The notes under the pieces: generated by a model
What the model saw: the letters and a program-made list of their open reading frames with translations, nothing else
Databases searched by the model: none
What the model was told of the DNA's origin: nothing
From: Oscillospiraceae bacterium
GTDB lineage: Bacteria > Bacillota > Clostridia > Oscillospirales > Oscillospiraceae
DNA length: 64,000 bases
NCBI GenBank assembly: GCA_022846075.1
Contig: AP025582.1
Span: 2,976,001 to 3,040,000 of the forward strand
Reading direction: 5' to 3'
Made by a program: the position numbers and the translations under genes
Shown here: in pieces, positions 42,001-51,002 of the stretch
Layout of the letters: the number at the start of each line of letters is the position of its first letter
Position numbering within the stretch: position 1 is the stretch's first letter

Positions 42001-45000
42001 AGCCGTAAAGCTGATTTCCTTGTCGCCATTCATGATGCCGTTCAGGGTGCGCACAGGAGTGTTTTGATACGCGTTCAAAGGATCCGCGGACGAGAAGCCC
42101 AGCTGTCCGAAGCTGTTGTCGCCCCAGACATAGACTTCGCCTCTGGCGGTCAGGGCAGCTGAGTGCTTCTTGCCCGCCGCCAGCATGGGCGAGGCCGAAA
42201 TGGCATCATCTCCCGTGCTGTAATCCTGCTGATAGCGCACAAAGACGGGTATGGCGACAAAGTTCTGCCTCTGGCTCCCGTCGGAGAGGGTTTCCGAAGA
42301 GGCGATCACCACCGTGGCAGCCCCCAGTTTCCCGGTGGGGGCGAAGGTGGCCAGATGGGGATTGCCCACCGTGCCGTCCCCGGAGAGATAGGGGGCGGTC
42401 AAAATGGCGGGATCGGAGCTGTACGCTTTGAGGTTCACGCTGTCCACCTGGCTCTGGGTACCGTCGGTGAGCAGGTTGAACCCGGCCAGGTATTGATAGT
42501 AAATGTTGTCCAGGTCGAATACCAGCACCTCTCCCCGGTCCATAATCACCTGAGAGGGGTTCTCCTCGCCCATGGGCTTGCTTTGCGTAAAGTGCTCTTG
42601 ATTTACACCATCTGTCAGCCAATAGTCGCCGCTGACCAGGACCTTGGACTCCCGGTCGCCGGCCATAACGGGGGCATAGGCGTCCACCACGGAGCTGTTG
42701 CCCAGCTGGCCGCCGGCGTTGCCGCCCCAGTTCCACACGTAGCCGTCGCCCCGGATCACGCCCATGTGGGAAGAGCCCGCGGCCAGATAGATCACGTTGG
42801 AGAGGGCTGGCTCGCTGGCGCTGGCGTTGGAGCTGTCGCCCTTCGCCACCAGCGCGGGGATGTCCGTCCAGGCGGTAACGGCGTTGGCCTCGTCCCGGCC
42901 CAGCTCACCATGGAGGTTGGAGCCCCAGGAGTAGACCTGCCGGCCGCTCACGGCGGCGGAGCTGTTTCCGCCGGCGGCCACGGCAGTGGCCCCAGTCACG
43001 TTGGACTTCACCGGTGCTGTAAAGGCGATTTCGTTGCCAGGAGTGGGACGCCCCTCCTCCGGGGTGCCGGCGGGATAGACCGCGCTCACACCGGCGGAGT
43101 TGCCGCCCTGGCCATAGGTGCCGTCGCCCCAAGAGTAGACCAGGCCGGTGGGCAGCAGAGCCATAGAGTGGCTGCCGCCCGCGCTGATGGCCAGCACGTT
43201 GTTCAGCCGTCCGTCGTCCAGACCGCCTTGGCCGTCGGCGCTCACATCGTAAGCGCCCTTCTTCACCTGGACGGCCACCCGGTAATTGAGGACATTCCCG
43301 GTGCCCAGCTGGCCCTTACGGTTATCGCCCCAGCCGAACACGGCGCCGTCGGAGCGGAGGGCCAGGGTATGGCCGTCCCCGGCGGAGATGGCGATGATGT
43401 GATTCAGATAGACGCCCTTGGCCGCGTCGTCGCCCTGGCGCACCTGGGTGGGGAGGGTCACGTCACAGTTATAGATAGGCTGGGTGAGGGTGGCCTCGCT
43501 GGGGAGCATCTCGCCGGCGACAATCTTGTCCTGCTCCTCCTCATAGGCGGCCAGCTCCGCCAGGTACATATCGTAATCGTAGAACTCCATCAGGGTGGGG
43601 ATGTGCTTGTTGTCCTTCACATCATTAAAGAGGTACACATAGGGGAGCGCGCCGGTCAGGGCGCTGTCCGCGCCGAACTGATAGCGGCGGACCAGGCCGG
43701 TGTAGCCCACGCCCAGCTGGCCCTTGTCATTGTAGCCGAAGCTCCAGACAGTCCCCTTGGACGTGAGCAGCACACTATAACCCTTTCCGGCGGCGGCCTT
43801 GATGACGCCATCCGGCAAGGATTGTACCTTTACAGCTTTATTTTCGCCGATCACATCCAGGGTGCCCAGGCCCAACTGGCCGTGCTCGTTGGAGCCCCAG
43901 GACCAAACCGTGCCGTCGGCGGCCACGGCCAAAGCATGGTCGCCGCCCGCGGCGATAGCCACGATCCCGGTGAGCACCTGCTCACTGCCGTCGGTGGCGT
44001 TGAGGTAAACCACGTTCACCGGAGTGTCGCTGTACTCCTGGGTCAGGTTGGCGCCCAGCTGGCCATGCTTGTTGGAGCCCCAGGTCCACACGGTTCCGTC
44101 GGACTTGAGGGCCACGCTGAAGTCGCCGCCCAGGGAGAGGGCGGGAGTGGTCTGGATCTGGGTGCCGGCGGCCCCGCCGGTCTTGACCGTGTCCACCTTC
44201 ACCACGAACATGGCGGACAGCTTGTTGCTCCCGGTGGCGGAGTCGGTGTTGTAGAGACGGATGGTCGCCTCGCCGGAGCCCACCGCGTTGAGCAGGATGC
44301 TGCCGGAGTTAGTGGTCACCGTCACGACGGAGGGGTCGGAGGTCTGGACCTGGAACACGCCGCTGCTCACGGAATAGGTCTTGGGGTCCTGGGTGTACTT
44401 CATAGCCCGGAAGTTGCTGAAGTAGTGCTCCACCGTGCCGCTGATGTCCACCTGGTCGCCGGGGCGCAGCTCCACCAGATTGCCCAGCTCACTGCTGGCG
44501 GAACCGGCGGCATAGCTGCTGGCCACCGTGTAGGAGGAAGCGGCGATCCGCCCGCTGGCCCGCCCGGTGGTGGAGGCGTAACTATTATTATAGGTAGCGA
44601 TGCTGGGGACCTCCGCCAGAGAGTCGGCATCGTCCTCCGCGGAAACAGTGCTCTCGGAGATCTCCGCAGGCGCGGCGCTCTCCTCTTCCTGAGGGGCCGC
44701 CTCCTCCTGAGCCGCCGCGGGAGTCTCCTCCGCGGAAGCGTCGGCCATGGCCACGGTTCCCTCATCGGCGGGAGCCTCGTTCTCATCCAGGAGAGCAGTG
44801 GAGGCCGCGGCGGGGACAAATTCCACAGTGACGTTCATGGCCCCGTTCAGGCTGGCCACTTGGAACACGGCATTCACCGTATTGTCGTACCACTTCGCCG
44901 TATCCCCGGGATCGGCGGGAGAAGCCGTAAAGGTAATCGCCTTGCCGGCAGGAAGGATCACGCTGCCGCTGGTAAGGCCGGTCCCGATCACGCCGGAAAC

Positions 45001-48000
45001 CAGGGCGATCTCCAGGGTGCCGCTGCCGGCGGTGACGGAGTAATCCACAGTATAGTAGAGGGCGCTGCCGGTGGTGGGCTGGGTATCGTCGGTGCTGACC
45101 ACCAAGGCCTGTTCCTTCACGACGCCGGTGAGGCTGTCGTACAGAGTCCAGCTGCCCACGGGCAGGGTGATCTGGCAGACGCCGTCAGAATCGTCGTCCA
45201 CCACAGGATAGTAGTTGCCCACCGTCACGCCGTCCATCCCCAGGGAGAAGGTCCGCCCGTCGGCCTGCGTATCGGTCCAGAGCGCGGCCCCACTGTCCAG
45301 GTTCAGTTCCAGCGCGCAGTCCCGGTAGAGAATATCCAGACTGTTGTCCAGGCCGTTCCCAACCGTAATGCTGTTTACCTTTACACCATTGTCGCAGATA
45401 TCGTAGGTACCGGCCGCCGCGCTGCCGGTATAGACGCCGGTGTTCCCGGCGGCATCGGTGAGGGTGGCGGCGGTGACGCCCGTATCGGTGACCAGCGTGA
45501 TCACGTGGCCCAGGGCGGAGGCGTCGGTCCAAGGGGTGGCGGCGCTGTTGTGCTTGAGGTTCACCGTCACCTCGTAGGTGTCGTCATAGCCCATGACCTT
45601 GCCGTTGACCGTGGCGATCCAGGCCTCGCTGTTGCCGGAGTCCGCCACATCGTTGTCCCGCTGGCCCAGAGAGAACTCGCCCAGCTGGCCCCAGTCGTTG
45701 GCGCCCCAAGCATACACGTTGCCCACTTCATCCAAAGCCCCGGAGAACCCGTCGCCGGCGGACACCCGGTTGACGGCCCGGCCCTCCAGCGCGGTGATTC
45801 TGCCGATCTCCCAATCGCTGCGGTTGCCGGTCACGAGAGAGCTATCCTGGCCCAGCTGGCCACGGCCGTTGTCGCCGAAGCCATAGACATTGCTGGAGGC
45901 CAGGGTGCCGTCCTCATTATAATGTCCCCGGACGATAATGGTATGGTTTTTGCCGGCGGCAATGGCCACGCCGTTGGTGATGACGTTGGTCCCCTCTTTC
46001 AGGTCCATCGCCGCGCTGTATTTCAGCACGCTGGGATCGTTGACCGGTCCCAGCTGGCCGTAAGTATTGTCGCCGAAGGCACGAATGCCGTAGGTGGTGG
46101 CCCCATCGTTGGGCCGGATCATCACGAGGGTGTGGTAGTAGCCCGCGGCCACATCCACCACGCCGCCCATGACCGTGTTGCCCGCGATGGTGGCCAGGCC
46201 CAGGCTGGGCATATACTCGTCGCCGGTGGTGACGCCCAGCTGGCCCCGGGTATTGTCGCCCCAGGTCATCAGGGCGGAGACATAGCTGCCGTAGCTGCCG
46301 TTGCTGCCCAGCGCCATGGAGTGCCAGCCGCCGGCAAAGACCTTTTGGGCCCCTTCCAGGTAGCCGCTGTCGGAGTTGGTCTTATCCACCACCTGGGCGG
46401 GATAGTTCCTGCACCGGTCCACCATCTCCACGCCGGCGCCGAAGTCCTCGCCCTGGCCCAGCTGGCCACGCTGGCCGTCGCCCCAGGAATAGACGAACTG
46501 GTCCGCCTTGCCCAGATAGGCCAGAGAGTGGAACCCGCCGGCGGCGATGCTGGTGGCGCCCACCAGGTAAGTGCCGCCCAGGGTCAGGTTGCCCGCGTGG
46601 ACCTGAGCGGGGGCGGAGCGGTCGTTGAAATCCTCCAGGCCCAGCTGGCCACGGTCGTTCCGGCCCCAGGCGTACACCGTGCCGTCACTGGTCCGGGCCA
46701 GCACATGGTAGAAGCCCACAGAGATCTCTTCGATCAGGTTCAGCTTGTCGGTCTGGCCGTCCACACCCTTCACCTGAATGGGGTAAGTTGTAAAGGGAAT
46801 TTCCTTGCCAGAGGCACCCATGCCCAGCTGGCCATAGGTGTTGTCGCCCCAGGCCCACACCGAGCCGTCGGTCTTCAGGGCCACGGTAAAGCCCTCGCCG
46901 CTCCGGATGCAGGCGTCGGTAAAGTTATCGGAGTCCTTGACCTCCACGGCGAACCCGCCGGAGTAGATAAAGGCGTCGGGATCGGCCAGTACCTCGGTCA
47001 CCGTGATGTCGCTGGTGCCGAAGCGGCTGTCGCCCTCGCCGGGGGTGGGGGTCAGCTTCCCGTTGTAGGGTGCCGTGTCCCCAGCCATCTGGCTGGCGGT
47101 GATAATAATGGGGTCGCTGGAATCGTAGGTGAACTCATCCGGTTCCCCCACGTTGTAAGGTACGGCACGATCCCGTTCCCACAGGTTGAAACCAACGCTG
47201 TAATAACGGGTGATGCCCTCTTTGAAGATAGTGATATGCTGACGGTCCGTGATGGACAGGCTGGCCAAAAGCTGGGTCTCGGGAATGGCCAGGGCATTGG
47301 GATCGGTCTCCTGATAGACGCCCAGCTGATTGGCGTAGCGGGCGGAAAGGGTGGTGGAGAGCACCGCGCCGGTATCCTCGTCCACGTCGTCGGTGTAGAC
47401 CCACACCTTATTGAAAATGAGATAGCGGTCGATATCGTCGCCGACCCGGTTGATGATACCCACGTTGTTCTGATTATCAAAGGCCTTGCCCAGGCCCAGC
47501 TGCTTGCTGGCGTTGTGTCCCGTGGCGTTGACCACGCCGCCTTCAAATACGATGACGGAGAAGTCGGCGCCGGTGGAAACCTCGTAGACACCGGGCTCGT
47601 GATCCTTGTCCAGATACCCGTTTACCGTCAGGTCAGAGTTTTCCGCGGCCCACACCAGCTCAGGCACCGCCTGGCTGGGGGTGCCGCCGGCGCCGGAGGT
47701 CATGGCGGTGGTGCCGAAGCCCAGCTGGCCGTTGGAGTCGGCGCCCCAGGCAAAGAGGGCGCCCTTGTCGGTGCGGCCCAGGGTAAACTCGTAACCGGCG
47801 GAGACCCCCACCATGCGGCCCTCCAGCAGGGCGGAGGATTTCCAGCTCACCTGAGTGGGGGAGGGCTTGTTCACCTGGTCGTTGCAGCCCACCTCGCCGT
47901 GGCTGTTGGTGCCCCAGCCCCAGGTCACGGGGGTGGCGAACTCCTCGCTGCTGCCGTTTTTGAAGTTGACGCTCAGCGCGGCGCCGTGGCCGTAAGAGGC

Positions 48001-50529
48001 CTGGCCCCACTTGCCCACGCCGCCGTTGACGTCCAGGTCCACCACGCCGCTCAGGCCGCTGAGAACCGTGGCGGCCAAAACGGGCTTGTTGGCGTTGGTA
48101 TCGCCCAGGCCCAGCTGGCCGCTGCGGTTGTCGCCCCAGCTGTACACGTTGCCGTTCCAGTCCATGGCGCTGGCAAAGTCCGCGCCCAGAGAAACGGAGA
48201 TGATGTTTTTCAGGTTCGTCAGGTTCCCGCTGGCATCCTCGGTCTGCACCAGGACAGGCAGACCCGCCATCCGGTCAGAGGCGCTGCCGCTGGTCCAGGG
48301 ATCGGCGGGGTCCTCCCCCTGTCCCAGCTGGCCCATGCTGTCGTCGCCCCAGGCATAGACCCGGCCGTCAGCCGTGACCGCCATAGAAACATAGCCCCCG
48401 GCGGCGATGGAGACGATATTGGTCAGGTACCCCTCGCTGTTGGTGTCCAGGCCGTTTTCCGGGCCCCGGACCTTAACAGGATAGTTGGCGTTGGTGATGT
48501 TGTTCTGGCCCAGCTGGCCCCGGCTGTTGTCGCCCCAGACCCAGACGGTGCCGTCGGCGGAAAGAGCCATGGAGTGCTGATAGCCCGCGGCCACCGACAC
48601 GATATTGCTCAGCGGGGTCAGCGCGCCGCCGGCTTTGGTGCGGTTGATGGTCATGGGAGTATTGATATCGGAGGTGGCGCTGCCGCTGATGGTGATGCTG
48701 GTCAGCTGTTTGCGGCTGTTCCAGCCCCAGCCCTGGACCGTGCCGTCGGAGAGGAGAGCCAGAGTGTGGGCGTGGCCGGAGGCCACCATGGACACCGCGT
48801 ATTTGGCGTCGGGGTTGCTGGGGTCGGCGCTGCTCTCGGTGTATCTCCCCCGGACCTCCAGCTCCATGACGCCGAAGGAGGGCATACCGCCGATGTAGCT
48901 TCGGGCGTAAACTCTGGTCCGCCCCTCACCCACGGCCCGGATCTTCGTGGTGCCGTCCACCACCTGGGCCACCCGCCGGTCCAGCACCACGATGTTGCCG
49001 CTGTTGGGCGCGGCGCCGATGAGGGCACCCAGATAGCTGCCCACGTCCAACTCCTGGCCCGCCACCATGCGCAGGTACCCCTGCACCGGATTCGATGCAG
49101 GGTTGTTCAGAGTGGGACCGTTGAAGGCGGTCTCGATGTCGATGTTGGTCACGGCGGAGCTGCCGGAACTGCTGGAGAAGGTGCTAGGCGTTTCCGGCGC
49201 GGCGGTGTTCCCGTCGTTCTCATTCGTGCCGGCCTCGTTTTCCCCCTCCGGAGAGTTCTCGTCCCCGGGGGCGGGGTCACCGTTCTCAGTGGTATTGGCC
49301 CCCGTCTGGGCCTCCCCCACTCCGGGGAGATAGACGGCGGAGCCATATGTAGTGATGCTCTCGTTGGATTTTAGAGAGACGCGGAACATGGCCTCCAGGA
49401 ACTCCGGCCCTCCGGCCGCGCCTGTCCCAGCGGTTTCCTCACTGCTGGGGGAAGGCTCCGCGCTGGCGGTGGGTGTCTCGCCCTCTTCGGCCTCCGGCTG
49501 GGGGGCCATGGGGACTTCGCCCTCTTCAAGCTCCACCTCGCCGCTCTCGGCGGGAGGCGCGCTGACCGCGGCAGTCTCCTCAGGGGCAGAACTGACCGCA
49601 GGGGCCGCGGACTCGGCGGCCTCCGGCGCGGCGGAAGGGGCTGCCCCCTCTTCCTGGCCCAGCAGGTTGAAGCTGCCGGCCTCGGTGGAGGGAGACGGGG
49701 AGGCGGGAGCGGCGGAGCTCTGGGGCTCCTCCCCGCCAAAGACGGACAGGTCGTAATCAGAGTTCTCCTGGGTCAGGCCCTCGCTGTACAGCTGGCGGAG
49801 GAACTCCTGGATCTCAGGGGACTCGTCGTAAATGCTCTTGGAACCGGTGGTGTCCTCCGTGTTGGCCCCATTGAGAAGCTGCTGGGCCAGATCCGCATCG
49901 GAGAGGACCCCGGCGCTGGGCGCCTGGGTGGGCTTCTCCCCGGTCCAGGTCACCTTGACCCGGCAGGAGATCATGGGGGCGGTGGTCTCGCTGGCGTCGT
50001 AGATGGTCCAGCTCACCGGCTCAAAGGAGAGCTCGTCGCTGTAATCCTCCTCGCCGAACATGGCCTCCCACACGAACTGCTCCTTCAGCTTGAGCTTGGC
50101 CTCCGCCTGGGCGCGCAGGCTCAGGCGCCTAGGCTCGTCCAGGGTCGCCATATACTTGCGCTGGTCCCGGCTGAGATACTCCACCCGCTCCAGATTCAGG
50201 GAGGCGGGGAAAAAGGCGGCATACTCCTCTATGCTCAACAGCCCAAGGTACTGGATGTCGGTCATGTAGGCGGTGACTTCCGTCTCCTCATAGCCCTGGG
50301 TAAAGCCGATGCTGGTTTTATCCAGCACCAGGGGCATAGGAATCTCAGCCCCCTCCAGATCGGTCTTGGAGGCGGCTGTCTCAACGTCTGCCTGATTCCG
50401 GGTCTTGGCCTGCTGAGCGGCCTCTATCACGGCCGCCGCGCCAGGCCCGCTGATCCCCGTCAGCAGGGAGAGCGTCATAGATGCAGTTAAGATTCCCGAC
50501 ACGATGCGTGTCGGCAAGTGATCCAGCAT
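1..50529 (-). CDS. Giant secreted RCC1-repeat protein (24 tandem beta-propellers), 3' end outside window
   Basis: The frame opens at ATG 50529 and is still open at base 1, so at least 16,843 residues are encoded (very roughly 1.7 MDa). The first and last codons are in the same frame, and the repeat pattern reads without interruption between them. Residues 1 to about 33 form a signal peptide: an Arg, then a hydrophobic stretch ending GPGAAA. A unique domain follows (to about 250), then a Pro/Ala/Ser/Glu-rich linker (about 260-445) and an Ig-like segment. After that come 24 modules of seven RCC1 blades plus an Ig-like linker. RCC1 blades form seven-bladed propellers that bind proteins or other ligands; export suggests a cell-surface or secreted binding role. 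No catalytic domain was recognised. Alternative starts GTG 50538 and TTG 50532 are possible because no strong Shine-Dalgarno decides the start; an in-frame TGA at 50541 limits extension. The anchor or C-terminal domain is unseen. The specific function is unknown. Confidence 0.93.
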   Translation of the reverse strand, partial: MLDHLPTRIVSGILTASMTLSLLTGISGPGAAAVIEAAQQAKTRNQADVETAASKTDLEGAEIPMPLVLDKTSIGFTQGYEETEVTAYMTDIQYLGLLSIEEYAAFFPASLNLERVEYLSRDQRKYMATLDEPRRLSLRAQAEAKLKLKEQFVWEAMFGEEDYSDELSFEPVSWTIYDASETTAPMISCRVKVTWTGEKPTQAPSAGVLSDADLAQQLLNGANTEDTTGSKSIYDESPEIQEFLRQLYSEGLTQENSDYDLSVFGGEEPQSSAAPASPSPSTEAGSFNLLGQEEGAAPSAAPEAAESAAPAVSSAPEETAAVSAPPAESGEVELEEGEVPMAPQPEAEEGETPTASAEPSPSSEETAGTGAAGGPEFLEAMFRVSLKSNESITTYGSAVYLPGVGEAQTGANTTENGDPAPGDENSPEGENEAGTNENDGNTAAPETPSTFSSSSGSSAVTNIDIETAFNGPTLNNPASNPVQGYLRMVAGQELDVGSYLGALIGAAPNSGNIVVLDRRVAQVVDGTTKIRAVGEGRTRVYARSYIGGMPSFGVMELEVRGRYTESSADPSNPDAKYAVSMVASGHAHTLALLSDGTVQGWGWNSRKQLTSITISGSATSDINTPMTINRTKAGGALTPLSNIVSVAAGYQHSMALSADGTVWVWGDNSRGQLGQNNITNANYPVKVRGPENGLDTNSEGYLTNIVSIAAGGYVSMAVTADGRVYAWGDDSMGQLGQGEDPADPWTSGSASDRMAGLPVLVQTEDASGNLTNLKNIISVSLGADFASAMDWNGNVYSWGDNRSGQLGLGDTNANKPVLAATVLSGLSGVVDLDVNGGVGKWGQASYGHGAALSVNFKNGSSEEFATPVTWGWGTNSHGEVGCNDQVNKPSPTQVSWKSSALLEGRMVGVSAGYEFTLGRTDKGALFAWGADSNGQLGFGTTAMTSGAGGTPSQAVPELVWAAENSDLTVNGYLDKDHEPGVYEVSTGADFSVIVFEGGVVNATGHNASKQLGLGKAFDNQNNVGIINRVGDDIDRYLIFNKVWVYTDDVDEDTGAVLSTTLSARYANQLGVYQETDPNALAIPETQLLASLSITDRQHITIFKEGITRYYSVGFNLWERDRAVPYNVGEPDEFTYDSSDPIIITASQMAGDTAPYNGKLTPTPGEGDSRFGTSDITVTEVLADPDAFIYSGGFAVEVKDSDNFTDACIRSGEGFTVALKTDGSVWAWGDNTYGQLGMGASGKEIPFTTYPIQVKGVDGQTDKLNLIEEISVGFYHVLARTSDGTVYAWGRNDRGQLGLEDFNDRSAPAQVHAGNLTLGGTYLVGATSIAAGGFHSLAYLGKADQFVYSWGDGQRGQLGQGEDFGAGVEMVDRCRNYPAQVVDKTNSDSGYLEGAQKVFAGGWHSMALGSNGSYGSYVSALMTWGDNTRGQLGVTTGDEYMPSLGLATIAGNTVMGGVVDVAAGYYHTLVMIRPNDGATTYGIRAFGDNTYGQLGPVNDPSVLKYSAAMDLKEGTNVITNGVAIAAGKNHTIIVRGHYNEDGTLASSNVYGFGDNGRGQLGQDSSLVTGNRSDWEIGRITALEGRAVNRVSAGDGFSGALDEVGNVYAWGANDWGQLGEFSLGQRDNDVADSGNSEAWIATVNGKVMGYDDTYEVTVNLKHNSAATPWTDASALGHVITLVTDTGVTAATLTDAAGNTGVYTGSAAAGTYDICDNGVKVNSITVGNGLDNSLDILYRDCALELNLDSGAALWTDTQADGRTFSLGMDGVTVGNYYPVVDDDSDGVCQITLPVGSWTLYDSLTGVVKEQALVVSTDDTQPTTGSALYYTVDYSVTAGSGTLEIALVSGVIGTGLTSGSVILPAGKAITFTASPADPGDTAKWYDNTVNAVFQVASLNGAMNVTVEFVPAAASTALLDENEAPADEGTVAMADASAEETPAAAQEEAAPQEEESAAPAEISESTVSAEDDADSLAEVPSIATYNNSYASTTGRASGRIAASSYTVASSYAAGSASSELGNLVELRPGDQVDISGTVEHYFSNFRAMKYTQDPKTYSVSSGVFQVQTSDPSVVTVTTNSGSILLNAVGSGEATIRLYNTDSATGSNKLSAMFVVKVDTVKTGGAAGTQIQTTPALSLGGDFSVALKSDGTVWTWGSNKHGQLGANLTQEYSDTPVNVVYLNATDGSEQVLTGIVAIAAGGDHALAVAADGTVWSWGSNEHGQLGLGTLDVIGENKAVKVQSLPDGVIKAAAGKGYSVLLTSKGTVWSFGYNDKGQLGVGYTGLVRRYQFGADSALTGALPYVYLFNDVKDNKHIPTLMEFYDYDMYLAELAAYEEEQDKIVAGEMLPSEATLTQPIYNCDVTLPTQVRQGDDAAKGVYLNHIIAISAGDGHTLALRSDGAVFGWGDNRKGQLGTGNVLNYRVAVQVKKGAYDVSADGQGGLDDGRLNNVLAISAGGSHSMALLPTGLVYSWGDGTYGQGGNSAGVSAVYPAGTPEEGRPTPGNEIAFTAPVKSNVTGATAVAAGGNSSAAVSGRQVYSWGSNLHGELGRDEANAVTAWTDIPALVAKGDSSNASASEPALSNVIYLAAGSSHMGVIRGDGYVWNWGGNAGGQLGNSSVVDAYAPVMAGDRESKVLVSGDYWLTDGVNQEHFTQSKPMGEENPSQVIMDRGEVLVFDLDNIYYQYLAGFNLLTDGTQSQVDSVNLKAYSSDPAILTAPYLSGDGTVGNPHLATFAPTGKLGAATVVIASSETLSDGSQRQNFVAIPVFVRYQQDYSTGDDAISASPMLAAGKKHSAALTARGEVYVWGDNSFGQLGFSSADPLNAYQNTPVRTLNGIMNGDKEISFTAIAAGDYFTLALDNFGRVWATGLASHGQLGRNARSFEVEVTHEVTTPEGTTMVTETVTYDYSPEWALVVLEDGTPLGTNILSKKYFDETTGAYQYYNETDPVTAIAAGANHALALTQSGFVYAWGDNSRGQAGINRDATGIDPSVEGADLSNLYLTVAHPVTKGGSPSASARMDNIIRIAAGGDSSYAVRYNGTAFAWGDDREKQLGDDSTAQYRIAPVQLAGTTDNLNAEHIDQVIDLAAGSGHAAALRFDTSAGLGANGAGVLYGWGSNAFKQVSLDDSTAQGTIGRASRMSATADSVRQIAAGYRGTLALTERSGDRVLLAYGGNSGDNLGVNRPGTAAVAGVPFDKDNTVNHAAGAQEADYMQQVDVFAVGEQHILVSRDTGLVYGAGQNDRGQIGDFTEEARVVPVLVGERTYRTIEAWGYVGQYAVPGYGGTSVSLGLEQTIEGENDYLMIDLTKLSVENTFGLNLLNLETVTANNAGDFEVVSMDESILAPDPAGTTTPAAFSAFAAPNRLDPDNIKYGETYLMIRHKPTGVTAMLRVLVQPAGGAFVEPQVSVGASHTVALKSDGSVWAWGDNCHGQLGDGTFVERAFPVQVLDDQGNPFTAATAVAAGDTFTLVVSGGKVWVLGELENVTKFHEEEEGGGSEEEYHDPVTCPRCGSDNISRASKTEHVKQATEEAAPAPGTLTAHQDENGVTYYEYSDFASASGALIAYYKDMSFTPEEGSNEARYIPSQFRDAATGGELESDEGTQYYALYHNPETDSFRCVLVTWTDTQIAVPTEDWFCSNCTLTWSPKNDVPYCTVCGKNAFELIYDDKTNVWAGTGYEDAVKWSADRNAANPEYKIYKCQNSTCGNIVEVPYPATTVTAPVPAVALLTRQVAEVVDGETHTINVEITGVTEVAAGGSHALALGVNAEGERIIWAAGSNALGQLGQNDRLEKVGAVVVKGLNGKGDFKNATHLAAGADFSLAQLGDGTVWAWGSNEFGQLGAGYAMGTDADTLAVNGSNTPVQVKDGPDFPMESVATEHVLSRVASISAFGLTAAAIAFVYDDVNSAWTTRAYAWGSMPVADGAAPVQTSVPVVLKDNGGFVVSGITSVSVGRSHIAVVAKDNGSYTAYTVGSNAWGQLGTTAYPAGSAGLVAMAAGQSEQAAGVFLSGANQVHAGGDVTLVVSADGRVLAAGDNRVGQLGIVANGEEAAHQRDHEGTAHYVSSHRGSLIAVKFVQNTASPVGFNYYTLRYGVSVNIDVAGTMGSVYQEYYGFDLWCRGMKSSSVGQFSGLQFVSSDPSVASVDANGLITTGKVSNSGYQKTGTATISILDSSGRMLASVRVGVLGSKTDENGVTSDRFTVPMVAAGESASVAVDAQGLVWMWGTLQPDGVLQPDGTIAESPMYKVPMPVYMDAEHSVQMSGVVMVAAGAHHFLALTKDGLVYSWGDNSYGQLGVFEMNDQYQKTIVYDTDVFHQPLWKDIFVPVRSENYTLPQNVRDKLIASSGAAVFLPDIKYIAAGDYHSLLVDVNGNVWSFGRNDKGQLGTGDAEAHGYEPEKVLKGASDSADLYLDDIVRVDGGASHSVAVRADGSAFAWGDNTYGQLGAPTVEPAMAPIQVENYAGGSGDYLANVIDLAAGGRHTLALLANGSVYSWGDNSKGQLGVSLGNGNTFTSIPQKVNLTQARQISAGEAHSLVMTYDYVSGKDDAAIWAFGDNTYGQLGINPGADGSYAASTSVPTRMGKGSSTSALDAVYARELMTISAGYRNSLVAREEGSVWGTGLNVNGQLGDFTTENRSLLVQAGLGNYYAIVIGDAKVYDRYGSTVEKELGPKMPNPSAITVDQMLWIDPNDLIESYSSGFNLIDTTLDSPISAADVPSLIYESSDEQIAKFEQLSDGRWYLVPTGDLYGRITITITNPNNNYKGTYEIMIVPQGAIVSPMVTAGINSTVALRGDGTVWMWGQFRLLRDQAKVAESNTTNYSSAYYTVTYEYPTQVTFDGLAAGDYIIEVAAGDHHFLALDNKGNLYGWGSNDYGQLGLGTWNSFEAYLGSSGTNNNGTTWKYYYVRQTSTDSLVARKSPYFGTGDQALGTARSIAAGTGFSLVVTRENNQVWSFGTNKAVGVSDTNAAYGGQIGIGVAPKATYVTENLGGTATTVSPALVLQPDTLYYPVPQAVHSLEDIGTLTNISSVAAGANFALALRADGTVYSWGSNASGQLGNPEAGNRSLVPVQVAAGASDPNGYYIDQVTRIAAGTNHGVALKKNGQVYAWGYNGDGQLGNGSTQNQGAPVQCTSSVVSGKAASQIAAGDNHTLMRLKDGTGDLVVAWGQNTSGQLGIGTNVNATYPTAVVLDGGLFHDLVSLAGGYTHSVLMDKSGAVYMMGSQGWGKYNASSSDPTVTTDIRSPGRFGSEAYDQIVWIAGADANGIGVKQDNFYTLSANISGDAALDAGANQTMSIPVSELYVDSYDAFNLLTTVKRYALMDPAALIFDSSDPSVATAALVGGNVVITGHNVGRASIYITYIIDDVPHGVMLLQITVTEVSYAVSSALAVPMVDTGLAHTVSLKADGTVYAWGANNYGQLGDGTTTTRSYPVQVMTGANAPLTGIVAVAAGYRHSLALDQNGHVWAWGDATNGAVNANGNQLYARMVMMDAATPLSNVGAVTAGGYFSVALDKTDGSVWFWGLNKFSEIRDMAPTSSTAGSLISSFLVPQKMWAGMSGSHLGMLGDGFHNLKSAEYLTNIVAVEAGHDSLRMLRQDGSVFALGENTAGTLGTGYNNTAYSAVVREYNPYPVAAGQRYTELGYRRLTDVLSLDAGYYHAVAQVRETNGIHAAVAWGRNSAGQVGDGTTTPTDTAYARTPKYVLLSTADVDNGIVEVRMAGVRAVYAGAYASGARVMPAEAAALGANAYADYNDPTDSYEFQYLYVWGAGNTGALGQGGADSADKPLPSRVVRGNSHNDTRYDTNANYDGYFNRATDLALGEYASVAIQDEGSVWAWGTNNGYNGYTVAGILGDFTTANKFYPVQVGRIDDGVMVVDDAYLSYAPYGDRVGETPAGVAATYSTQNQFQVGELPAYNPLGNYITMGQNYTLTIELGKVFRRTSRSFGLRNPADSRDDAPSLASDVTVTSMAPELLRVVDNGDGTVTLVPVRDYATGEVRLVIRDRERKTQTLLTVRLMPYASKETTDQSMNWVYGADSKIIAVPMVSSGAYHTAALLSDGTVWTWGSNYIKRGNESVYVGMLGNGYQLDGNAGGGSRNYPVQVIKEDGSPLTGIVHIAAGGASTYAVDKDGFVWSWGGNWYAQLGHSINASHSTTAKRVSLGAQAPGTGDGEDLYLHNIIRVAAGYETGYALTADGYVYSWGSDYRGEAGIAVRSQYKRVYAPVRVLAENGDVDHGSSGNGYLHNVIDLVASAHGALALKADGSVAYWGNFSGDSHGDTITPLRIDKQADTSTNHTGEVSAALNNLSEDYYQRNIVTIAAGSYHALLLDSYGRVVYGFGTASHHDLLDAAPRAAVPGAVARGNGTQSPNLVKVFDASDPAMVTAPDYHTYANEFRITGLAAGYYTSALLGTLLDADGGLVETGVMYTFGQNTTLQTGVSLTATPGNVVKVPTRVLAGWNESGWENVDNKMIQVRSADFGTEGAVALRADGSVWTWGGNTYGQRGDQSSMGAAYDDANTQVSSTTGRPHRVGDAGYDRIALVDKTTGRFYDKTGTGTGDMIQDYFVTLNGGESVSVDELVRVTGNGFNLYKHTERVVLADASGTGTDANGNTSTVVSPADSRFLFVPADDRLVRMEGINIVANSLGYYGETTLAVYDTHTGGLMGQIVVTVKRPAEGGVEASFTAPMATSGDDFTVALRTDGTVWTWGRNANGQLGNGTNVDSYSPVQVTRWDGYALENVIAVAAGGSHALALAMETDTDGGSVNRVYAWGLNASGQLGNGNLVSSNAAAPLSFTFDNKTVVRLAAGSAHSLALTEDGSVYAWGSNVWGQLGVGNNANEKNSRDNMTLPTRVRSLTGGVTEQLWLDTVVSIDAGDNYSLALRADGSVAVWGANNNGQMGKGTVDSSAAQVQVMPGLILRGAMDKDTPYGASNLILTHDEYLRGAITAAAGAAHAAAATGEGNAWAWGLNDVQQVAPSASLSAICSSLPVQVSATWLADGAARAAHVTAHAGQTFFTNNLGTVYAMGRNNVTDVVSSLLGIGAADASTGVPVSVKKGTTGAHNGIYYYNTDLNSSLLDKVMSVTVGDTHAVAIRDDGTVYAWGLNNYGQLGGYGNLDLPDTAGSGYDRGLDGYHTSAADNGNAMNRYHATRVGGEDSYTLYLNGALSLPAGGNSRTSVSTGRQASYVTMNAAQTLTVDLTAVTMKLVTGFRLENAADVDDTNALTANERSRTALLSGLDPAYVTVYSSNENIAVAALSGSSILVTPVAGAYGETNILVRYDTANTTEYGLIHVTVLQDNDAVQAATPDVSVKLAAPATAAGRNFTVSLRSDGTVWTWGENGSGQLGNGATGGSNVPVQVVKDANGTPLNNIISVAAGPYFALALDADGHVWAWGDNQSGQLGNGTNAASTFAQPVLMGGQDEADPADAYLHGIIAISASSAYDNNTGSSFALALDADGHVLAWGGNAYGQLGTGGVRSANDAGNRLPQYVLSGASATGAFENTGDINGRLQDVFAIAAGGNHAVALKGNGTAYAWGRNDGAQLGSDMAKDGHGLALATTARAVTMGGNTDSGNGGADPHLTLRGVMDLDAGDDFTVVETEGHHALRFGTLTSRDGYLTETEYHPAYLVTADENGFGVNRVEGVQDVAAGSRHGLVAAGTLAGADTAVWSFGRNTAGQLGNGYAATQNSNNHVVDNEYNAARVVSGYNYDAPLTSYAENVIAVSAGADHSVLYQQDGSVWDMGRGAEGQLGYGAYTDSYLPVRAGEASNLSIKPDKMTVLNADGTTAVEYVYSMGNNVPERVTLALGVNAPASAQKLQLHTAALALVYSDGFNLYTDGYRNTLTGGYTVSYTSSDTTVGVIDANGLLTAPGNKAGTTIVTITVTLANGQVVTGQIAVTYSDKTAFQDPQVSAGRDHSVAVSGDGKLYAWGLNDKGQAVPGDSTAHFEYPRLVTWTDAVGNPVLVKDTQAGDGFTLALDTAGSLWAWGQINGALVDEPTKVTLAPTVQQISVWGGNIIVLDSNGEVWTGSRDTLDNLVHLETAPGAYFDGVSQVAAGQEHYLALKNGTVYAWGGNSRGQLGTAFAADPQVYDVADTAASGYDAYNALATYNAGAYTSQTLYVLSGGSAASSALPTPVQVSDGAGATVRVLVASTHEEPVDPSDPTQGTVTVVDSCVYQDVLSLGSDSSTVLTGVKYIAAGAYQSAAVGGDGSVYVWGANDKYQSGVSAGTGDITVPTRLQVVDPASGETVELTTGAKVSLGQDSGFAVTDNGNVYAWGYQANGQLGTGYDPSNAAQTSDGMTATGVEFVKTAQLMRKGDSFNAAAEAYMQGVTALDAGMGHTLMVRADGQVYASGSNNNYKLGAHSIYAGYNGSGAYTGLITAEPAVVGDLEAKTLVPGKVTVYDAASGSAVKSYQYTLDSTTGEPVAPKNVVMNEEQYARVERTDLLEVYLSGFNLLVNSRTVLVQSLSAGQQSLNWVSGETAVATVTPDASGAKVEAVGGSYGLVPVRVTNTISGHTGIVNITVTQKQTNASPMVVAGKGFSAALRSDGTVWTWGDNTYGQLGDGTLVTHSTPTQVMTSYADGMKHYLGNIVSIAAGDRHLVMLDVDGHIWTTGDNALGQLGYDTVGTTGATYHTFAAKVDTAANDGTALDELFFVSVAAGAGHTLALTKGAEVVADTGSAGYNGGEVYAWGSNSAYQLGTGTSAQGESASAAPMTSTFVPQHVLKGQSASDTDYLSSISAISAGGDHSVALRTDGRVLAWGGNTYGQLGDGTTADRGLPVLTLKGESQSDDDYTRSVVSIAAGAKHTLILVRVEETGLAVRTEVYAFGDNSQGQLGIWSNANTPANYVPLRVRGTADSDASGTAAYPNGWLGSNADGGEVIVGIAAGGNQSFAVTEYDSNVAGSGKLYAWGENEYGQLGVTAYTADSADARPAEQPRTTPVYVVSGLSDDTGYLNAIRSVGAGIQHTVMLKADGTVWSSGYGSNWQQGDGTNYTYMYPVRAGEDEATLVLADQMLVGGAQYPLGTEIIRIASDETITIPMGDLKARYLSGFDLVDRNAGDAPAAGLTLTGVTVGDGRIASAAINANGLTVSAGTQAGGTQIMVRAELDGKSYILMFQVYVGLISSAALGTAGQRPADKTAPMVDSGYQHAVALKADGTVWAWGLGTSGQLGTGYQTSTTFPALVHEMGYVCPACGTLCHESTDGAPGVGHALLCPNCGQVFDRDSVTGANGAAVAVGQATGGILENIVGVSAGDGFTLAVDASGNVWAWGTKEHVVPGTTALTARKIDFSLSLDENRGAGYVMPKIVAVAAGADHALALDANGTVWAWGSDTYGQLGLDDVTGYGYHDLPTHVTRGDAAADSYSTVDIASGYKYLDHVVAIEAGSQFSMALRSDGTMYVWGRNDVNQLGLGDTTHGADVNVTSTSTYHTVQQITAEDTLKRAVPTRLDVKDSLGSSLPIQAIAAGDRSGTALTMDGQVYTWGTYWLFQYLHCRYWHDYYGWHHAPSVHQYYEEIQSPRQVVLADGVTGRSIAAGVNAGYSLGSDGKVYAWGSNAYGQYGDGTHTGDQYSLYFEQDTNNTAPNLGTVTFYGQDGQTVLSMSKDQMMYQGHPVSAGIGPGDGDGKLTNVLMIAAGKETGYMVSTDGYVYGWGRNEVGEVGNVSINDRYTIADANGSHVGYTVTNRYAATSELPYLVGAQADDLMRITTAAVTAAVGSDANIANNPANATRGKAAVYNAANPMPVNVEITRTQEITVSGSAIVEETYKGFNLQWYMTQANASGADLNWYSSDESVLRVEKLPSGDARIYHYVPADGGGDLEKEKFGTATITAVDTATGFTGSFQVTVYPEGTNTDGNARVSNAKVYAGRGISFAIKMDGTVWAWGDNTAGFLGVDPNAQSSTDTEQESPFSAFTWDFLPAGDIATSLETASGAHTTALQELGTASGITVNALADVNALGWNGKVSSALTGVNGVLGDAASVLAAVADVLAQPTMQGSTVEPIMNALDAAMTAKKAALDTLKNAIGALDAPNGLTSANIADLQTALADYDTARAGLDTALANAKAAFDAALASVPAGDDILTYMSAVNTALAAYTSSVTTLESDLGTGTAAGVLETLSVSLPELAAKVGIWETAKADEDAARVSEAGWASEMNFYTVLNDYLNNSSTYTTGLPVITGLSTAGESLDSIVLPSMLLAGDFSAAFGDPSLAADLGLSYASLPVIAVAGNGGTGFASGTASRLTVGKGIQAIQDGAFQNTLISTVYWYAGQSSAVTASAFTGTNVVDVWVEDAASANEPYFEALFGPAVNVRVPEGSTDDDAETYDTSRVNTPMQVLGVNGVGLLGDRKTKNGDGAANAIYNDAVVALAVNESAATNFHNMALTAKGDVYAWGYNDRGQVGDGTLTNRTHPVRVLAGESPYWYTVDSATGLRMENSGTGTRYLTGAVQIAVGHSHSLALLKDGTVLAWGATNMGQGGYDTGLDKYAATPRLVRVGGSVGDREYLSHIVQITASGANTTAGTSAALRSDGTVWMWGANGSGQLGDNSVLYKSFPNAVQVGALNDSGSAYVTVRRGEEKGTLDTDTKKDFGNSAYHTYLNGAPAMLDRVVEIDLGASHILALTNIYNSDGSRGDRTVYAWGDNTAGKLGDGTYTERHLPVPVSKTYGDGAIANIAHVSAGGTQSLLLTELGWEPKAVAGTAGVIVAEAQVWAWGANNVGQMGKVPNGSANPGTAEPVPVQPLAGENSVKNAADEVYKNLTAVQSITAGYDHGIVVGNTGYVYAWGNNNMKHIGDFTETIRTAPVRVGALPYRSLELTHAVHYQADGSVKQTYLIDTAAGQPPLSITMRSGERYVGDCNGAYPINKIDYKGFNLFADTEITKLDGSENILISISNPEVVTAEIETNAGLKQLVIKPIAGAFGRSTVTFYIIDENDGVSYVYSGSVLVTVLPDDGVAVPMVAAGRDFTLALRADGTVWAWGDNLYGQLGTNLPFDYNGRNEYDQRSKTVPVQVIFPTEEGHDNRITHIAAGGYHGVAVTVEGRVFTWGRNDYGQLGNLESESQTKMNAAVPVLTRGVNNQTDPISNAIRAAAGDNFSMVLTADGEAYVWGQNTSGQLGINTSNNVSHPMRLRGYNGGGYMNNLVAISGGQNHAMALRSDGSVFAWGSNASGQLGNATTVSEAAPIQVKVDAAAAAAAGIPNDGTYLTSVAGISAGDSFSVALGRNSSVFAWGDNTYGQLGDGSAVSTTLPIRVRADSAVVRPEDTETVTDATGSVTYLNNIVDISAYGRHVSAITLKVPATASAVLGTDNLVYTWGENTYGQIGNAESLATAPAGTTSIYEALPTPTKFSEGVYPGKQAYFSAVAYTVASGYHHTAVIGRDGYVYSFGKGDMGAMGNASSAQNEVPVRAGVREDSVLILDTAYGSAADHISYTDTSRVVLRKGDPAASVTAMSYTLDLADLYLRRYKGMNTFEAADVEVGGLDLSKFTVTVTDPTIVDMAAAGTSYTFTAKETDRSGKTTAVVTYDDGTEVFTLVIPMFVQDTNATAVATAKVMSGYAHSVLLRPDGSVWAWGLGTKGQLGDNTATNRAYPVRVQAGVSVPISDKETVDGVDYLANIVTVAAGGEHSVAVSASGFVYAWGDNKSGEIGIGTYGTATVNVAQRVWAPGVTAPAADSDYLSGIVKVAAGWGFTLALDDKGGVYAWGGSRSGQLGNTAYAASVGTGIDEQYNITTPVRVVNGTAAGPNTAGDTYNYLSHVVDIDATQYTAVALRANGTVFAWGYSADGQTGDGYNQAYVQAPTQVRGGASTGKSNTFTSVGNNYATQEFLYRAVDAAVGGDHIAILTDGYDGAGRNYSVYSAGANASGQLGQDPAALAASNVPVLSVDAVTLNANASSTGHERPVQVAAGLSHSAFRTVDMNDRVNFDNSAWRGYVWSFGNGDMGQMGDNTRQSVNFAATKVVKGGYRSTEAQIDYLEGVIDLSGGYNHSAAISTYYKNGTGANAADIDASHLDGMFGYVWNWGINTDGPTDASGAENQTAIGVLGDLSDYRLNYPVQAGSRESMTIIVDYAEIRDYDTATTVYRTYGTPNNGGTIPSGAIANATVPPSIIVATNEKLYIERQNTHMVYDNGFALYPAHKILNTSNEVWSANTSDDQITAVAVTGATATDALVVGRANAADPYNNGKLGKTTIGFQTTGGDYNNDKNHAPGTTADHDYGYDAAKNWLVTGTYFGTLEVDLQESTDAIMTGTAAGNHFTAFLDNNGTVWVWGDNEFGVLGQGNTAGTTGAGSTAYADHTAAGIPVSANPQKVRVQNVAPDGTPMVDASGNPVYTYLGELTRTVVTSDGMGGTVTQTLPDKVKAIAAGEDHMVALTQSGKVYTWGRNNLGQLGYAPGTPYSTVAKHVAIQLPDDTGAMQDVEIVGIAAGTGHTLALSLEGQVWGWGSNVYGQRGTQDQPSSDAASVNVVPRRVVGHLGENFLENIVLISAGGDSSAAVRADGSLWTWGRNDNGQLGISTQLNQGSPSQVRKGESNAVGYYIQNVSSAAVGFDHMLAVVTIGSGSSQQQENYGWGSNYYRQLTTEAGTPVYTTTGTGSSAVTTETGRVVTDPIRLVKSYDAGTDTIVYLDNVANLFAGKYFSLSININTPNQTNSHDNTERSVYAWGINDKGQLGIGNVNGAWAAYPAAVLAGDSAMLTVGGDTDVSDNVAGQKFDDTNAHATTTGTLTEVKNLSAGYGHVSALRQDGYVWSWGDNTYHQLGTINKTTTTNNVPTLSGYRAKSYVVLSGAELEDLGAAAPGAGTDVTYQINGATFTVNGGTVEVVCAAPRPTESGWIFRMNDSQQLRVAANQYFYTTGTYVNSANQLLNADHVTVKSMDERVATVDADAVNGGWIIRPSGLGHYGETAVVFRAYDAAGQCVAESVLQLTVYSSEGVAAPMLASGANHTLALKADGTVWAWGSNIYGQLGIGENVMRNLYHYYTTGWSGSYHNEISEHWTAATDGEDFNVLKSYTTPQKVLFPEGVRIVQIAAGEYTSYAVDTNGNVWAWGDNTVGQMGNGQWADPYEFTRDWYHDWWWGWGYKNDVGYTDNNNYVPQQVMNVGATTGNGDYLSNVASVTAGRDYALALLANGTVVFWGNSGAYQSVEGNRIDHTNGPIQHYNEYYPEADDTLIRTYANQLRSGDGVDGQVINKTCITESWHNVTQAYATQNNIFKTTPVAVLGPGGTDRMGHSDTADHPESALTTANMTAKVTKLAGSNYASAALMSDGTVYVWGMDDAGKTDDEGTTASHGVMGDGAGVSRIYPVQVKAGQQFSGSHYLQDIVDLAAGANHFLAMDSTGVVYAWGDNSKGQLGKDASLAGSSLPVRVTPMESDGTNSFTATRVYAGSDSSFAIDSKGHVYAWGDNSKDQLGLGAGAADTVYAPAMTRQGESVNYAETVKTANNGTAMNDYNINQAVTSNSGGSAEFQGARFLSVGAYAAAIYRDDGTVWATGDTTGSGKTGTGYRLTVGTLGDGKNTASNTPNRVGTADVDTLFLGHITVTENNGTTETPASLDAVSYDLTGAGLESLGASTLKIVEDQVLNIYVSDVVQNVQIQTGTQWVDTTPTYDYYVWVKQTDGSYDGPYLNDGSVTIPVSPSDTYGFDTDGDGVADDIFTTDVGVLPPVWNNTYVQEEVPVYDTVAKTVSGVQRYFAGGLNLGLSDGLKANSDQNYGLLAADVDDFTVFSSNESILTVSYDAANARWRFIPVPNAFGTVTVVIRHNDSELSRLIRVEVRPETDVMENPNEKFTAPKIVYGGEHALALKSNGTVWAWGDDSYGQLGDGYSDPSFYEYVPVQVCDPTGSGYLKHIVDIAAGDGFSMALAADGTLYTWGRNDRGQLGLGTPADKLNVNVTYPAPVTYRATAAEPAVAAISAGGSHALALRADGTVLAWGDNTYGQVGTAAREAYYAAPVAVERGGLVNLRCVNPDTCVEAHATDTEKLLAHAVMVEAGYGYSAAVLADGTAYTWGAISMDGDWNMDIGDEDRVQSNFEGVYQSAYQGNGKYNTAISSYASVNNGAGTVQKNYMNTYSGGLDQRTPMPVRNGADLTSGNITAGTDLSASDAVQTGFVLRDVVELSGGNYKAGDGSHLLFLSAGKVSASAGTADNSATIYATGSNAHGQLGDGTTAASGRTVKSSAVMAELLADDSANGGLTTAAERAVNVAANGAQSAAITAAGNTYVWGRTVQTGGVQTADGDTSVTTDNVIYRLYAGNTGVREIDNSIAQDGTGLGRMTYGLALSGTAAMILKSDGTLWAWGRNDKGQLGAGIEEAETSVGIASVGVAAPVMVALAEGSFDRLVFRDVVVGDAGVTTAAGDLDASALGSYVIHDPMQVDLYLDRNQSFQIKLDSILKEHVDAFNVLVEAVWMSLTSEEKNKLVYRSLNEKLLTMDGAVKGLAHVQSAATAGASTYVTVELDGRLLGQIKVNFHADPLGTNSVTGGTIHTVAMPMILAGDHFTAALRADGTVWTWGRNTGLEADHLASGTVAGQPAAEGAVIYAPTQVRDGGDATGYLTGVTQIAIGDDYMLALKADGTVVGWGVNDKGELGSGTTDNVFSGAADAALGMNSAVMTPTRVVMDHLFQLDADGNRAYEALGTERKEDQTYGSFLPQGTYSPDNVIAVAADGTDIAAGDTVTPVDHYEYVDKVVKITANVDHAAALTVDGTVYVWGSTAHGQNGRDKWKNGLFTRAMVSNSHNIIDIAAGERHTVLLKADGSVWALGDNTFGQLGSRPYGGATGVTKTSYQQTIPVLKADGTPLTGIVSVAAGGNFSLALDQDGKAWIWGQYGALSAAPAAAAEPAENAHFYASAVDFSVDPGVYAPEDMVERDTDGDGNADEHYVGINQISAMDGSAGFLTVTGSAYRWYAVGSSDAPDVHQRVTAGETAQAGYQYGALSGATQISASDSHLMIVMADGTVYGAGADDHGELGGKDFATDDSSREKGSLTQATFGLPAVQPVRITVDGADVDLSAVPEWVMKNTESFTLGDVSHGAPYVLDLTNTLSRETITDHTGYTVSVQGGDTELLTVTDTGAAYQVEAVAGATGTAYLVLRAGGAEVGRMKVSVVADTAVTTASGAAVAPMVAAGDDFTLALASDGKVYSWGTEANGVLGRTANPGYAYGQVEFLDDTGSARDIKYIAAGGMHALAVDTDGFVWAWGYNEYGQLGTGDTVGVSTPKMVENLTGVVAVSAGYDHSLALDGKGQVWAWGNNEHGQAGVSNDTAHGGQTFLTVPVQVYGFSTSQGQLEGRTAPYHLDEVVQIAAGGRHSVALTAGGAVYTWGHGSDGQLGTGTTYDSYVPREILSDGMFAFSHDHRAVAVAAGDAHTLVLVEDTGAEGKDQGEVYAFGYNYFGRLGNGTTENSLYPAVVLETPNTMDASQAIRHIADVAAGGTFSYAFTGEGKVYTWGENTYGQLGDGSAATKSTATVNYVAEGDTLTYLEDMRAISGGVGHAVMLRNDGYVLTSGRNDRGQLGVGSPADIANVTMPTVVGGDGTSALGTLTFQADVYRYDETTAAHTGEMNVDKSLGIDLNGYDDYVNLSALQLVAGSGTGLNLFGATGGLSGALGTPNFKVTSNSAIVGVTDNGDGTYTLRPSKGSFGVAVVTVTDLVSGLAASVTIRVNSAAEGDQITTWTNTTPMVVSGNNFTVALRSDGTVWAWGDNTYGQLGIGTTGNYQYVPVQVIRTESYRNARVLQNVVAVAAGANHALALDANGFVWAWGANDFGQLGTGDSTLRSTATRVRSGDADVWYAVNTTTGWPQMNEATGTDGVTYLAGAARIYAGANVSAVLGANAAGNPVLFTFGDTGSGLLANGTVAGGRTGSQHDALRMHRSGSASQPRLTTMDRYTGTYNAQGSLINTVTTSYTLKELAFGPSIGLAITTDGQVLAWGSGVTYQDPATLTGHLGAAPVALAAGTSAASVLCADGKVYTWGDNTYGQLGRDISMDAAAANYYGKPAPVQLPNKQPLTGVVSITSGSYHTMALTADGSTYGWGYNGDGQLGDGTRFDRGTAVEQRRLPAIYVNRDDMGAAVQSGRTTLSAGAYHSAAVAADGTIYTWGTNTRGQLGTGYTFNDTLSPLVAGANTDLEVADAHILNTGAVTTSMAPVAYMASIGYEETVSLFAEEDYGISLFSSMALTPDMDDVAASGLAFNASNPLPDKIILGDDQVLVVNKAAVYEYNNAYLNLSQTDSQTVNRVEDITITSSDPAHFVVTNDWIVSVSMPPEQRFESATITISDRFGNALKRIEVEYRKIETPADDVDDSSVVATPMVASGRNFTVGLMSDGTVWTWGANNAGQLGIGVSANAGAAEGSVTYSAIPVQVRAPLPAADPYVNGVIAGNTKGDYLTGIVKIAAGDDHVLALSADGHLYAWGGNDVGQLGVGSVGDKLRPTLVIRGKQGFAQARPDDLYTTTDAGIPAKTEAYQQYVDAYSAYMNLEPIDGVVDIAAGKKFSLLADKDGYAYTFGSNENGVLGVNRTYQIPGDTTNESFGYGAERLTNALAPMRVLAGFQSGQEFYAVDIDETRYLTDIVSVAAGEGHAVALDRYGSVFAWGANGAGQLGNGHESSDSVSVDTTGLRFNHTQKIVPVRAAIDDVWQVSAGTSNTAAIRKDGTVWTWGSNSRGQLGIGLESGELSKSSTPLQIKATDTVEDGHLPLDLTQTDVLHVSVGKNHMMAVTREGKVLTWGEAMTGRLGNENYVTGYAVRPIYAQFTAGSGKQGIVTPAFSVSAGEAHSTALLGDGTVWSWGDNSSYQLGSLQVGGGNGAQATQAVLVGSDKNNYTLNLRQLVDGVSQPMRYENTISVDDVITLDGAGFSIITEEGFNLINGTLAAKLDGTQVSGLT
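5983..6033 (-). other. Calcium-type Asp-rich loop in module 21
   Basis: The frame reads [16 protein letters not shown]. The DxDxDGxxD spacing is that of EF-hand-like loops in thrombospondin type 3 and dockerin repeats, which bind calcium. It sits in the loop between blades 5 and 6 of module 21. Confidence 0.6.
9658..9693 (-). other. Calcium-type Asp-rich loop in the linker before module 20
   Basis: The frame reads [11 protein letters not shown], almost the same as the loop near 6.0 kb. It lies in a longer than usual linker (9245-10075) that also carries a Pro/Tyr-rich stretch ([16 protein letters not shown]). Confidence 0.6.
11341..11427 (-). other. Trp/Tyr/His-rich loop in module 19
   Basis: The loop after blade 2 of module 19 reads [19 protein letters not shown], an extreme aromatic run. 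A second aromatic/His loop of the same module, near 11620-11690 ([21 protein letters not shown]), follows blade 1. Aromatic clusters on propeller faces often bind carbohydrate or peptide ligands; that role here is inference. Confidence 0.6.
19570..20890 (-). other. Helical and leucine-rich-like insertion inside propeller module 15
   Basis: After blade 1 (ending GFLGVDPN) about 440 residues interrupt the propeller. The first two thirds are Ala/Leu-rich and helical, with spacing like FIVAR or three-helix surface repeats (for example [20 protein letters not shown] and [19 protein letters not shown]). The last third has a BspA-type leucine-rich pattern ([18 protein letters not shown], then [15 protein letters not shown]). 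Blades 2-7 then resume, so the propeller can still close with the insert as a protruding arm. Confidence 0.65.
22024..22130 (-). other. Trp/Tyr/His-rich loop in module 14
   Basis: After blade 5 of module 14 the frame reads [19 protein letters not shown] and then [14 protein letters not shown]. It is similar in character to the aromatic loops of module 19, but in a different blade position. Confidence 0.6.
22912..22995 (-). other. Second zinc-ribbon insertion, propeller module 14
   Basis: Between blades 1 and 2 of module 14 the frame encodes CPACG (22981-22995), then CHE, then CPNCG (22912-22926). This is a compact two-knuckle zinc ribbon of about 30 residues. The fifth Cys and a His next to the first knuckle could be extra ligands. 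Confidence 0.7.
39430..40026 (-). other. Multi-zinc-ribbon insertion in propeller module 5
   Basis: Blade 2 of module 5 is interrupted by about 220 residues carrying four Cys pairs: CPRC (40012-40026), CSNC (39625-39636), CTVC (39574-39588) and CQNSTC (39430-39450). The pairs sit in zinc-ribbon contexts ([15 protein letters not shown]). Zinc-ribbon knuckles bind Zn through four Cys, so two sites could form. An acidic run ([14 protein letters not shown]) precedes the first pair. Cys is otherwise very rare in this protein. Confidence 0.7.
44142..45673 (-). other. Expanded inter-module region with beta domains and acidic linker
   Basis: This linker is about 510 residues, three times the usual size, and lies between modules 2 and 3. 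Two related beta segments come first (near [17 protein letters not shown] and [16 protein letters not shown]), each followed by a strand pair like GTYDICDNG or GSWTLYDS. They resemble Cna-B-like or other surface-protein repeats. An Ala/Glu-rich acidic stretch (about 44800-44610) follows, then a normal Ig-like segment ending SAMFVVKVD before module 3. It may act as a hinge separating the first two propellers from the rest. The domain names are inference. Confidence 0.55.
48830..50529 (-). other. N-terminal region of the giant protein: signal peptide, unique domain, low-complexity linker, first Ig-like domain
   Basis: This covers residues 1 to about 567. After the signal peptide comes a domain of about 210 residues with charged helical stretches (for example around [19 protein letters not shown]). 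I do not recognise it. From about 49740 to 49200 the protein is rich in Pro, Ala, Ser and Glu and probably disordered; it would act as a spacer between the N-terminal domain and the propeller array. From about 49160 to 48830 a beta-rich segment containing ELDVGSYLG and [19 protein letters not shown] resembles the Ig-like linkers found between modules. Confidence 0.6.
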
Positions 50530-50571
50530 CAAATCCACTCACTTTTCTACGAAAAATACACACGAATTATT

Positions 50572-50594
50572 CATAGGGGCAGTCTGCCCCTATG
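50572..50594. promoter_or_regulatory. Perfect 23-bp dyad in the giant gene's 5' UTR (candidate operator or RNA hairpin)
   Basis: Arms CATAGGGGCAG and CTGCCCCTATG are perfect inverted repeats around a single T. The dyad begins about 9 bases after the predicted transcription start and ends 43 bases before the ATG. It is GC-rich in an AT-rich gap. It may be an operator for a dimeric regulator or a 5' hairpin that protects a very long mRNA. No U-tract follows, so it is not an obvious terminator. Confidence 0.65.
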
Positions 50595-50609
50595 CCATTC
50601 ATGCCCATA

Positions 50610-50638
50610 ATTATGTCACTAGTTGACGTAAAAATCAA
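50610..50638 (-). promoter_or_regulatory. Sigma-A type promoter of the giant gene
   Basis: On the minus strand -35 TTGATT (50633-50638) and -10 CATAAT (50610-50615) are separated by exactly 17 bases. This predicts a start near 50603 and a 5' UTR of about 75 bases. It is the best match in the AT-rich gap. Confidence 0.6.
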
Positions 50639-50974
50639 GTGTTAATCGTCATTTTCTGATCTTTTCTTCTCTATATCATTTTTATTTTATGTCTTTTGTC
50701 GAATTTATAAGAACTATTTTTTCTTAGAAACACTTCTTTCCACATCGTTTACACATCTTTTTCCACAATTTATTTTATTTTCATTTTTTTGTTCTCCGCC
50801 AAGGGTTTGCATCGGTATTCCCCCTCTTTTCCCCGTTTCCGTGATAAACATATTCTGTCAACCTGTTTTAGTGGGTTTCGTACCGAAAGCCCCATTATCT
50901 TGTGTCTTGTCACCATTTTGTTACCTTTTTGTTTCTTTTTTGTTGTATCGGCGTCACCAAAGATTTACATAAAA
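50616..50974. other. AT-rich intergenic region upstream of the giant gene
   Basis: About 360 bases, strongly T-rich on the plus strand, lie between the giant gene promoter and the SprT terminator. Apart from the -35 element and the Spo0A-like box I see no gene, RNA gene or clear riboswitch fold. Short direct repeats of GATGTG occur on the minus strand (near 50735-50757). Confidence 0.6.
50696..50703 (+). promoter_or_regulatory. Candidate Spo0A box
   Basis: TTGTCGAA matches the Spo0A-box consensus at all eight positions. It lies about 58 bases upstream of the -35 of the giant gene. An eight-base match in an AT-rich gap can occur by chance. Confidence 0.35.
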
Positions 50975-51000
50975 ACGCCCACAGGTTTCCCTGTGGGCGT
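50975..51000 (-). terminator. Terminator after the SprT-like gene
   Basis: ACGCCCACAGG and CCTGTGGGCGT form an 11-bp stem with a four-base loop directly after the stop codon. Minus-strand T residues follow (50971-50974). A-runs and T-runs on both sides make it work in either direction. Confidence 0.85.
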
Positions 51001-51002
51001 TT

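Larger units (their letters stand above)
250..48795 (-). repeat. 24 tandem seven-blade RCC1 modules
   Basis: I counted blades by their core (small-AxG...H..AL..DG.V..WG.N..GQLG) and found seven in every module. Approximate spans, N- to C-terminal: 48795-47485, 46913-45673, 44142-42690, 42187-40800, 40333-38425, 37942-36660, 36213-34870, 34380-33000, 32430-31045, 30507-29230, 28622-27308, 26848-25480, 24970-23595, 23142-21585, 20990-18205, 17722-16405, 15947-14465, 13870-12325, 11800-10075, 9245-7690, 7155-5715, 5268-4085, 3603-2310, 1715-250. The first blade of a module usually begins with PMVxxG. The seventh is usually followed within a few residues by a PVRAG-like tail and then the linker. 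Linkers are mostly 450-600 bp and share a GFNL-like motif followed by a SSD.. strand, the look of a bacterial Ig-like (BIG2-type) fold. Boundaries are good to about 20 bp; blades 4-6 of a module are the most degenerate. Confidence 0.88.

Noticed and set aside
250-48795. Dense recurring oligonucleotide cagctggccgta as a CRISPR or satellite array
   Set aside because: It is the complement of the YGQLG codons. The spacing follows blades and varies, and the sequence between is coding.
328-49374. Four huge plus-strand ORFs (328-11103, 11137-28632, 28693-42162, 42163-49374)
   Set aside because: They are codon-aligned mirrors of the RCC1 gene. Their proteins are Gly/Ala/His/Val-rich with endless AQLAVxVxAPGxxxAVG, which is the complement of the GQLG/WG core. 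They lack ribosome sites and promoters, and their breaks fall exactly on TTA, CTA or TCA codons of the real gene.
1-50529. Many short Arg/Pro/Ala-rich minus-strand ORFs within the giant gene
   Set aside because: They are other-frame readings of the repeat ([11 protein letters not shown] and WAPAPPPPPW types) without start signals.
50381-50563. ORF overlapping the start of the giant gene in another frame
   Set aside because: It runs in the wrong frame through the signal peptide, has no repeat-type content, and only 60 codons.
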